Shown: positions 1 through 7,836 of the stretch, in pieces
How the letters are laid out: each line of letters opens with the position of its first letter
How positions within the stretch are numbered: position 1 is the stretch's first letter
From: an uncultured Clostridia bacterium
GTDB lineage: Bacteria > Bacillota > Clostridia > Oscillospirales > Acutalibacteraceae
Reading direction: 5' to 3'
DNA: 64,000 nucleotides
Assembly: GCA_937892115.1 (NCBI GenBank)
Contig: CALAUI010000025.1
Span: 62,001-126,000, forward strand
Notes under the pieces: model-generated
What the model was told of the DNA's origin: nothing
The model's database searches: none
What the model saw: only the letters and a program-made list of their open reading frames with translations
Made by a program: the position numbers and the translations under genes

Positions 1-3000
1 AAATATCTTTTGACCGGCGTTATTGAGTTCTTTCTGCACATCGTTCCAAATAAGGTCAACGAAGTTAACCTGAGTGTTAAGGGTGTCGTGACAGAAGAGG
101 GTGGGAATACCTTCGTTGATAAAGTCAACTATGGCAAGGGCAGTATTTAACTCAAGTCCTTCACGGATGATGGAGTCCTTGATACCGAAGTCGTTCCACG
201 TTGACGTGGTTGAACCCCAACTGTCGCCGAAGCCCAGTATCAGCATGCTGAATTTCTTGAGGTATGTGGAATCGGCGCCCTTTTCCACGAATACCTTGTT
301 CAGGTCGTGAATGTTGGTTACGGCAATGTCTATCCTGATATCGCCGCCGTTTACCTCAAAGCCCGTATGGAGCAGACCGTCTTCTCTGCTGACAAGCTCC
401 TCAAATTTACCGTTCATTCTTACGTCACAGTTAAGCTCTTCTGCTTTCAGCCGTCTGAGATTTTCAATATTGCCGTCGTCAAACGTTTCGCTGTTGAAGA
501 CGCAGCCCATATAGGTATTTGAGCCCCAGTAATTATCCTTGATTGTATAGACCTGATTGTCTATCGTCAGGTTTGCTTTCTTCTTTACGAGGTCGTCAAT
601 CTTATTGTAGCTTGTGCTCCATGCACCGGGAAGTACCATCAGTGCCTTGATTTCGACTACGTCGTCTGCACTTGTGGGCTTGATGTAGGAGTAACCCGTA
701 TAGGAAATTCTGCCCTGATAGGTTGTGTTGGGGTCAACGTTTTCCGTCAGTACGATTTTCCAGGGGATTATACCCGGCTTCATGTTATCAAGCTTGAACT
801 GGAATCTGTTCAGCTCCTTGTTGTTGCCTCTTGAAATCTTGTTTGTTATAACCGTTCCGGGACGGATTTCGCTCTCAACAAACTTACCGTCGGAGTTGAT
901 GTCAAGGTAAACGTTTGCCGTGTAGGTTGTCTTTTCACTGATGTTACTGTCGTCCCAGATGTAGTATTCAAGCGTGATAGTGTCGCTTGAAAGGGCATGG
1001 GGATACTGAACGGATTCAATATCTGTCTGCCATTCGATTCTGGGTCTTGCGATGTTATTCAGACAGTCCTCAAGCAGGGAGGTGTTGGCTTTTGCATCGG
1101 AAACGTTGAATACGTTATCTGCAAGTGATGCGCCCGAGCCGGACTTCTTACCCTTGTTATCCCTGTAGTAGTTCTTCAGCAGGAACTGGAACATGTAGGA
1201 GCAGTTGTCGACAACGTCGGGGTTGATTTCCGAGGGGGAGTGAATGTTAACCGTCTCCTTGTCGTTGTTTACCTTATACTTTACTGTACCGAGAGAAAAG
1301 ACGAAGGGAACGTCAAAGCCGCCGCTGGGGTTGTAGTCTGCATAACCGTTATACATATTTGAGTCGTGACGGGTATGAGCTCCTGTTGACAAGTCTCTCC
1401 ACTTGTATTTTACTCCATTATCGCCAACCTCATCGTATTTACCGCTTACTCTACCATAAAGCATAGGAGTAAGTTTACCGCCTTCTTTTTTAACAACGAG
1501 GTTAATTTGTTTACCATCGACGAAAAAGTTTGGAGTTGCACCGATTTCGCTCATGTCTAACTTATAGTTATTACCGAAGGGTCTCGTTTCTTTATTATCC
1601 CAACCGAATGTTGCCTCAAGCCAGGTACCCTCAGCTGTTATAACTCTTTCTGCCCATGATACTGTTGCTGACCATCCGTCAGGAATTCCGCCATCAATAT
1701 CGGTATAGAACTGATATTTTTTATCAACATAAGTACATCTGAGGTAAACATTTTTATCATATCTGTCATAGCTTATTTTCATGGTATTTGACTTGACAGG
1801 GTCAAGATTTTTACCGCTGTGTGAAATGGATACCCAGCAGTAGTAAGTACCTATGCAATCAAGGGTGAAAGAGTATTCGCCGTTATCATATGATACGTTA
1901 CCTGTACTTGATGTTATAACAAGCTTTCCGTCTGGTTGATCAGAACTCAGGACTTTTACATTTCCGTTTTCATCAATCTTTTCCCAGTTGTATTTTACAA
2001 CGTAGTCCTCGGGAAGAGATGCCTCCTGGTCAAGCTTAGCATCAAGGGTAAATTCATATACCTTTGAGTTGGGCTGTGACATACTCATAGTTGCGGTAAC
2101 CGAGAACGTCTGGTCGTCTGCCATACTCGTAAGCTTATCGTCAATTATTACGGGACGGCCCGAATCAACGAAGCTCTGGAGTCTTGCCATTGACGTAAGG
2201 TTGATGTCGTTACCGGAGGTACGGAAGGTCGCATGACCGCCCTCTACCCAGTATTTGGCGTCAAGGTCAATGAGTCCGTCAAGAAGATCAACTGTCTTGT
2301 CGCCTAAGCCCAAGAATGTGATATTATCTCTTATACCTTCACCGATATTGGCATAGTCGCTCTTGAGAAGACCTGAAAGTGCGGGGTATTCAATACCTTC
2401 GTTCCAGTTCAGTAAAGCTACGGTACCGGTGGTAATGTTATCGCCTACGTTGGTATAGTACATACCGTTCATGTTGGTGTCGTTGTAAAGGGGAGAGCCC
2501 ACGATGAATTTTTTTGCGGCGCCTGCTGCTACTCTCTGCTTATAGGTGGTGTCAAATACGCCGCCTTTTACGGTTGCCGTTGCTTCCTTGTCATATACGT
2601 TGGAATCGGGATTTGACTTATACTTATACTGGAATGAGCAGTTATTTGTAACGGTGTTCATATTGGTGTTATCCGCACCGATATAAATGATGTCGTATTC
2701 CTCTTCAAAAGCTTCGTTCTTACCTACGAATTCCGCTGTTGACATGGTAACGATGGTAATGTTTTTGTTTTCGTACTGCATTGAAGCGGGGAGCATTGAA
2801 CGGATGGTATTGCACTTTTCCTGCTCTGTTGCACCGAGACTTGAGAAAGTTGAACCCGGCTCAATATCAAGTATCTTCAAAGTTGATACCTGATTGTATG
2901 CTCTCTGCTTTTTGTAGTTGATGATATAACGGATTACCGTTGCCATACTTACTTTATCCTGCTCTTCGGTAAGGTTTGTAAGGCCTCTCAGTGATCTGTA

Positions 3001-6000
3001 AATATCTTCATTGTAGATTTCGTAAGCAACGTCATAAAATGCGGAGCCCTCAACGGGTTTATGGTCATTTTGCTGACCTTGTATCTGGTTAATGAATTTA
3101 TTCGTTACCAGATGGTCCGTATCGAGCTGCGTACCGTTATAGATGAATACGCTGTTTTTGACCGTACCTGCCGAGCTTGTGGTGATTGATTCAACAAGCT
3201 TCTTGAGGTTGGGAGGACAGTCTGAGCTTACAAGTAAGTTCGCGTCAACTATGACGGGCATCTTGTTTGCAATGTAGGTCTGTACCGTTGCTATTACGAG
3301 GTCAATAGTGTTGTCGGGAATGTCGCAGACAACCGTTTCGGTGCCCGTGCCCGTATTGACGGTCTTTGTATATTTTGCGTCAGCGCCGTTGTTTATAAGG
3401 TCTGTACCTGCGGTAATAACGATAAGGTCCGCATAGGTAAGCGTTGCGTTAAGAGCTTCGTCATCGGGAGTGATTGTTGAAACGGAGATGGGGAAGGTGT
3501 ATTTATCCGTTCCGTCCTCATTCTTATCGTCTGCATCAAGGACTCTGTACTTGAACCACTGGTTATTTTCAAATCCGCCCGTGTAGTAAACGATATTTGT
3601 ATATACGGTCTGTGCACCTGCACCGGAGGTGTCAAGATTTGCGTTGCCGGTTTTATCGCCTACGTAGGTAAGGTAAGCGTAGTCACTGACGAAGTAAGCG
3701 GTTTCTTCACCGATTACAAGTCCGTCTTCGTCCTCAATGTTGCCTGCTTTTCTGAATCCGCTTGATATTGCACGGTAGGGAGTGGTACCGCTGAAATATC
3801 TTGAGGGGAATACGGTGGGATTGGGCTCAAGTGAATAGTAGGTCTTGTTGGTGTAGATATCTACGCCTTTATCACCCATGACACCGTAGTATACGTAGTG
3901 ACCGTCGGAATCCTTTTCATAGAGGACAGTGCCCTCGGGAGGATCCTTTACGCCGTATCTGTATTCGGTGGGAATTACGCTGTAATAGTAGTTTTCGGGG
4001 TTTTCAACCTTTTGAATTGAGATATCCGAAATGGTAACGTCAGAATTGGCGTTATCCATACCGACTCTTATCTGAAGGTAGATACAGTCGTTGCTGGTGG
4101 TGAAATAATCCGTATAGGATTTTGTACTGTTAATGCCGCGGAAATTCATATTAGCCCAGTCCGTGGAGTGATCGCTCTCACGGGTGAGAACAGCGCCTGT
4201 ACCGCTTGTGTTGAGAGTAATACCGGATGAACACGGGAATACAAAGAACTGAGCGGCGCCTTTATTGACTGTTGCTTTGATTGAAACCCTGTATTTTGTG
4301 TTGGGCTCGCAGTTCATGAAATAATAATCTACGCCGTTTCCGTAAAGGGAATATACGTCAGCTCCGCCGTTTGTATTGGTCATTCTGACGCTGCTGTTTG
4401 AAAAATCAAAGGAAATGGATGAGCCGTTGGAGTTGCAGAGCTTATTTGATTTGGAGTTTGTAGCCCATTTGTTGAAATCGAAGAGATTCGGGCCGTAAAC
4501 GGTTTCCGCCTGACCGTATTCAAACCGGTCGATTACCTGAACGGAATCGGCATTATTCTGGAACGTATAAGGCCTGATTTCAATATTTTTGAACTTAATC
4601 TGCTCGTTGATATTACCGGGAGCAAATGCAACAGTAATCTTAACGGTATCGGAACTTGTGAAGAAGGTATCGCTGAAGGTACCGGGCTCTGAACGGAACT
4701 CAAGACCGGGGTTAAGAAGGGTAGTCAGAGTGCCGTCGCTTGATGAAAGTCTTGATGCGGTACCGAGAGCGTTAAAGCCGTAAACAATGACTCTGCCGGA
4801 ATTGTCACCGTCAAGGTCAAATGAAAGCTGGTATTTGGCTGCGCCGTCAACGGCCATGGAATACTGATTGATTATAGTACTGCCGCCGGTCTGGAAATCG
4901 TAACCCCTGGAGCCGTCTGCAGCGATGTGAATCACCTTCTGGTCTGCATAAACCTGAAGGAAGTCGCCTTCGGTCGTGGTGCCGTAAAGCTTTGTTGATT
5001 CGGCATCCTTTGCCCACTCGTCAAATTTAAAGATATTGTCGTTTGATTTCTTTACAACGATATCTGAGAAGGTAGCCGTTTTGCCTTTATCGTTTGCTCT
5101 GAATATGCTCAGGTCGATTCTGTTGGTAAGCGCATCTGTTTTGAAAGAGAAGGTCGCTACGCCGTTCTTTGCAGTAGAGCCGACCTCTTGAGATCCGGTT
5201 TCGCCGATATACAGCTTGCCGTTAGCAGTTGCACCTAAGGTGTTGAGATACCATCCCTTTACAAACAGGGAGCCGGAGGAATCGCCGCTTACTTTGAAGC
5301 TTACGGTGTAGCTTGTGTTGGGCTCAACCGTCAGCCATGACTGATAACCGTGAAGATTCCAGTATGATAAGGATTCACCTGTCGTTACGACAAATGACTT
5401 GTTTGCGGTATCCATCTTTACAACGGCATCCGTCGTACCGGAAGCAGTTGCGATATTATCTTTACCTGCGTGGTTGGGAGCAGCTACCCACGCGTCATAG
5501 TCAAATAAATTATCCTCTTTGATAAGAGAAATCTTTGAGAAGGTTACAGTCTGATTATGGTCTGTACCGCCCAATCTGATTGTAAAGTATCTGCAGGTTG
5601 AGCCGGTAGTGATGATATGCTCATGGTCGCCGCTGCCTTCATAAAAATTGGTATTGTCGGCGGCAGAACCGTTATTTACCATTGTACCGGTCGAATTTAA
5701 GCCGTCTGCTTTACGGCCAAAGAGATAAATCTGAGCACTGCCTTTATTGGTTTCAATGTGATATGAGAGCTTATACTTGGTATTGGGCTCCGCCTTCATT
5801 ACGTAGTAATTGTAGCCGTACAATTCCGAGGTGTAAACGTCTTTACTGCCGGAGTCGTTCTGCTTTATTGTAACTGCTTCATTCTTTTCGTCGAAGGTAA
5901 GCTTATCGCCGGAGTCTGCATTGATGCAGAGAGCAGTACTCTTTGAGAATCTCCACTCGGAGTAATTAAAGAGGTTCTCACCCTGTGAAAGAGAATAGTT

Positions 6001-6546
6001 ATAGGAAACATTATAGTCACCGCCTGTTTCATCGGGCAGCTCGACTATGTTACCGGGTACGGAGTAAACCTCCGTATTGGTAAGGTTAAGTCTTGTAGCG
6101 GGAGTCTTTGCACCTTCACCGATATAGTTCGCCGCATCACTATCCCAGGGATAATGCTCCTTATAGCTGCCGGAATTGTGAAGGGGAGCGCCGTTAACGG
6201 TGTTTGAGATAATACCCGTTGTGCTAAGCTTATTGAGAATGTTGTTAACGTAAGCCGTTCTCTCGCTTGAATTGAACATTTCCGAAATTCTTTCGTCCCA
6301 TCCTGCTATACTGTGGGGCTCCTGACCTTTTACGTAGTAGCCCATGTTACCCGTATCTGCACTGGGTGCGATTTCGGCAATTTTGAAAGCAGAATTACCA
6401 AGCTGCTTTGTCTCTTTGATTGTTTCGATGTAGGGCAGGGATTCTGCGGCTCCTGCGGGTACAACGAAGGTAGCGAGGAAAGTGGTCGCCACCATCATAA
6501 CAGACATTGCCAGAGAGGTAAATCTGACAAGTTTTGATTTCTTCAT
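1..6546 (-). CDS. giant secreted protein, DUF5057-like, candidate pilus-associated adhesin (C-terminus beyond left edge)
   Basis: The reading frame stays open from the ATG at 6546 to the window edge, giving 2182 residues with no stop. Residues 1-35 form a clear signal peptide (MKKSKL start, hydrophobic core, ending VPAGAA). Four repeated beta-sandwich-like modules follow at about residues 190-345, 345-500, 503-670 and 684-845; each opens with an N-[LI]-F-x-[YF]-x-x-W motif, has an 'EPNTxYxxS'-type strand (variant in module 3), and resembles carbohydrate-binding modules. Further on, a motif of the type F-I-x-x-G-x-P-V-I-x-D-x-x-L occurs three times (about residues 1089, 1458 and 2142), suggesting repeated alpha/beta domains. 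The stretch 'LILGFGDSWG' near the edge recalls Firmicute DUF5057 proteins. The start lies five bases after the stop of a pilin gene, with GGGGGTAAT as ribosome site, so translation is probably coupled. The layout minor pilins then giant secreted protein parallels pilV-pilW-pilX-pilY1; a pilus-tip or surface adhesin role is inference. Confidence 0.75.
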   Translation of the reverse strand, partial: MKKSKLVRFTSLAMSVMMVATTFLATFVVPAGAAESLPYIETIKETKQLGNSAFKIAEIAPSADTGNMGYYVKGQEPHSIAGWDERISEMFNSSERTAYVNNILNKLSTTGIISNTVNGAPLHNSGSYKEHYPWDSDAANYIGEGAKTPATRLNLTNTEVYSVPGNIVELPDETGGDYNVSYNYSLSQGENLFNYSEWRFSKSTALCINADSGDKLTFDEKNEAVTIKQNDSGSKDVYTSELYGYNYYVMKAEPNTKYKLSYHIETNKGSAQIYLFGRKADGLNSTGTMVNNGSAADNTNFYEGSGDHEHIITTGSTCRYFTIRLGGTDHNQTVTFSKISLIKEDNLFDYDAWVAAPNHAGKDNIATASGTTDAVVKMDTANKSFVVTTGESLSYWNLHGYQSWLTVEPNTSYTVSFKVSGDSSGSLFVKGWYLNTLGATANGKLYIGETGSQEVGSTAKNGVATFSFKTDALTNRIDLSIFRANDKGKTATFSDIVVKKSNDNIFKFDEWAKDAESTKLYGTTTEGDFLQVYADQKVIHIAADGSRGYDFQTGGSTIINQYSMAVDGAAKYQLSFDLDGDNSGRVIVYGFNALGTASRLSSSDGTLTTLLNPGLEFRSEPGTFSDTFFTSSDTVKITVAFAPGNINEQIKFKNIEIRPYTFQNNADSVQVIDRFEYGQAETVYGPNLFDFNKWATNSKSNKLCNSNGSSISFDFSNSSVRMTNTNGGADVYSLYGNGVDYYFMNCEPNTKYRVSIKATVNKGAAQFFVFPCSSGITLNTSGTGAVLTRESDHSTDWANMNFRGINSTKSYTDYFTTSNDCIYLQIRVGMDNANSDVTISDISIQKVENPENYYYSVIPTEYRYGVKDPPEGTVLYEKDSDGHYVYYGVMGDKGVDIYTNKTYYSLEPNPTVFPSRYFSGTTPYRAISSGFRKAGNIEDEDGLVIGEETAYFVSDYAYLTYVGDKTGNANLDTSGAGAQTVYTNIVYYTGGFENNQWFKYRVLDADDKNEDGTDKYTFPISVSTITPDDEALNATLTYADLIVITAGTDLINNGADAKYTKTVNTGTGTETVVCDIPDNTIDLVIATVQTYIANKMPVIVDANLLVSSDCPPNLKKLVESITTSSAGTVKNSVFIYNGTQLDTDHLVTNKFINQIQGQQNDHKPVEGSAFYDVAYEIYNEDIYRSLRGLTNLTEEQDKVSMATVIRYIINYKKQRAYNQVSTLKILDIEPGSTFSSLGATEQEKCNTIRSMLPASMQYENKNITIVTMSTAEFVGKNEAFEEEYDIIYIGADNTNMNTVTNNCSFQYKYKSNPDSNVYDKEATATVKGGVFDTTYKQRVAAGAAKKFIVGSPLYNDTNMNGMYYTNVGDNITTGTVALLNWNEGIEYPALSGLLKSDYANIGEGIRDNITFLGLGDKTVDLLDGLIDLDAKYWVEGGHATFRTSGNDINLTSMARLQSFVDSGRPVIIDDKLTSMADDQTFSVTATMSMSQPNSKVYEFTLDAKLDQEASLPEDYVVKYNWEKIDENGNVKVLSSDQPDGKLVITSSTGNVSYDNGEYSFTLDCIGTYYCWVSISHSGKNLDPVKSNTMKISYDRYDKNVYLRCTYVDKKYQFYTDIDGGIPDGWSATVSWAERVITAEGTWLEATFGWDNKETRPFGNNYKLDMSEIGATPNFFVDGKQINLVVKKEGGKLTPMLYGRVSGKYDEVGDNGVKYKWRDLSTGAHTRHDSNMYNGYADYNPSGGFDVPFVFSLGTVKYKVNNDKETVNIHSPSEINPDVVDNCSYMFQFLLKNYYRDNKGKKSGSGASLADNVFNVSDAKANTSLLEDCLNNIARPRIEWQTDIESVQYPHALSSDTITLEYYIWDDSNISEKTTYTANVYLDINSDGKFVESEIRPGTVITNKISRGNNKELNRFQFKLDNMKPGIIPWKIVLTENVDPNTTYQGRISYTGYSYIKPTSADDVVEIKALMVLPGAWSTSYNKIDDLVKKKANLTIDNQVYTIKDNYWGSNTYMGCVFNSETFDDGNIENLRRLKAEELNCDVRMNGKFEELVSREDGLLHTGFEVNGGDIRIDIAVTNIHDLNKVFVEKGADSTYLKKFSMLILGFGDSWGSTTSTWNDFGIKDSIIREGLELNTALAIVDFINEGIPTLFCHDTLNTQVNFVDLIWNDVQKELNNAGQKIF

Positions 6547-6550
6547 TACA

Positions 6551-7180
6551 TTACCCCCATACTCTGCTGACCAGTGTGTCCTTAATGGACATACCTTCAT
6601 CGGCTTCGCCGATATACAGCGGATTACTCCTTAATGAAATGGTTTCTTTTCTTGTAGTGCTCTGATCTAATTTGGTAGTGGTGATATCAAATCTTATCGC
6701 CGAAATGTGACTTGTATCATCAACATTTTCCGAATTGATTATGTAGCTGAGATAAGCTACGTTGTAACAGAACGGGATGTTTGCCGTGCCGTCATCATAA
6801 CTGCCTTCCGTGACCTCAAGCAGAGCGCCGTTTTTTTCGTATGTATCTTCTGTGTAGTAGATAGTCTTGTCTGCGGAATTGTATCTGTAGGTTGAAAGTT
6901 TGCCGTTGGCTGCATCGGCAATGTAGAGCGTCGTGCCGTCAACTGCGATTGCATCGCTCGCGTTGGATAATGCTGCCTTGAGCTGAACTGACGCTACCTG
7001 CGACTTGAAAAGGGTCATGGTACGCTTCTGTACGCCGTTAAACATACTTGAGCCCGCCGACATCATATTCAGTACCGCTACCGAGATGATTCCGAGTACG
7101 GCGGTCGCAACGACCAGCTCAACAAGGGTAAAGCCGCGTTCGTTTTTTCGCAGGGATTTAAGCTTCTTAATCATTTTCAT
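6551..7180 (-). CDS. minor pilin / pseudopilin with prepilin N-terminus (PilW/GspJ-like)
   Basis: The protein of 209 residues starts at the ATG at 7180, preceded by GGGAGGTAAG; a longer frame from 7237 overlaps the upstream gene and lacks a ribosome site. The N-terminus is a type III prepilin signal: a basic leader (KKLKSLRKNERG), cleavage after Gly in 'ERGFTLVELVVATAVLG', and the +5 Glu needed for subunit assembly, followed by one hydrophobic helix. The rest is a soluble beta-rich domain with 'LSYIINSENVDD' and 'ISAIRFDITTT' segments, typical of larger minor pilins. It would be processed by the PilD-type peptidase at 15315 and inserted by the PilB/PilC machine. It sits between a GspH-like pilin upstream and the giant secreted protein downstream, with gaps of 13 and 4 bases, so one operon is very likely. 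Assignment to PilW rather than another minor pilin is by order and size only. Confidence 0.82.
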   Translation of the reverse strand: MKMIKKLKSLRKNERGFTLVELVVATAVLGIISVAVLNMMSAGSSMFNGVQKRTMTLFKSQVASVQLKAALSNASDAIAVDGTTLYIADAANGKLSTYRYNSADKTIYYTEDTYEKNGALLEVTEGSYDDGTANIPFCYNVAYLSYIINSENVDDTSHISAIRFDITTTKLDQSTTRKETISLRSNPLYIGEADEGMSIKDTLVSRVWG

Positions 7181-7193
7181 CTGCTTACCTCCC

Positions 7194-7757
7194 TTAACCC
7201 TGTACACGGTGCTCGCCCGTAATCTTGAAAAGCTCAATCATATAGGTGGAGCCGGACTGAATGTAGAATTCGGTCTTGTTGTCGGTATCCACAAGCACGG
7301 CATTGTTGCTTGTGTCAATCATACGGCATTCTTTGACCGCACCGGTTTTCTGGTCGAATACTATTTTGATGTTATCCTTTGCTGTTACGTTCCTGGTACC
7401 CTTGGTGTTCTTGAAATTGATTGTAACAAGACGGTTACCAAGCTCCGCCACCTCGTAAATACCGTCGATATCCTCAAGTATTCCGTAGTATGTTTTTGCT
7501 TTATATCCCTTGTCCCTGTCCTCTGTTTCATTATAAAAGACCGTGAGAATATTGTCTCTGCCGCTGAGGGCGTTGACCTTACTCTGTGACATCAGAACGT
7601 CAAGGGAATTGGCTACTTTACTCGCTCTTGCGTGGGAAAGAGCAACAAATCCGGACCCGCCGAGTGTAGTGAGTGCAACCATCATTGCAACTACTACAAA
7701 AACTTCTATAAGCGTGAAGCCCTTTTTGTTGTCTGCAAATTTTTTAAGCTTTTGCAT
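7194..7757 (-). CDS. minor pilin / pseudopilin (FimU/GspH-like)
   Basis: The protein of 187 residues has the prepilin signal 'NKKGFTLIEVFVVVAMMVAL' near its start, with Gly before the cut site, Phe at +1 and Glu at +5. A hydrophobic helix to about residue 38 is followed by 'ASKVANSLDVLMSQSKVNALSG', the amphipathic extension typical of GspH/FimU-type pseudopilins, and then a beta-rich globular part. The ATG at 7757 has GGAGGGAAAGACTGA upstream, so the start is secure. In known systems GspH/FimU-type subunits belong to the initiating minor-pilin complex. Here it follows an 833-residue PilX-like gene and precedes another minor pilin with only 13 bases between. Confidence 0.83.
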   Translation of the reverse strand: MQKLKKFADNKKGFTLIEVFVVVAMMVALTTLGGSGFVALSHARASKVANSLDVLMSQSKVNALSGRDNILTVFYNETEDRDKGYKAKTYYGILEDIDGIYEVAELGNRLVTINFKNTKGTRNVTAKDNIKIVFDQKTGAVKECRMIDTSNNAVLVDTDNKTEFYIQSGSTYMIELFKITGEHRVQG

Positions 7758-7836
7758 TCAGTCTTTCCCTCCTTTTCATCATTATATTGTAGTGTTTTTC
7801 AGTTTAGCTCTGTCTGTATATCCGGGAAGGGGAGAA

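Noticed and set aside
101..4783. Several short plus-strand frames within 1-6546
   Set aside because: They lie opposite one uninterrupted minus-strand frame with a signal peptide and domain repeats, and have no ribosome sites.
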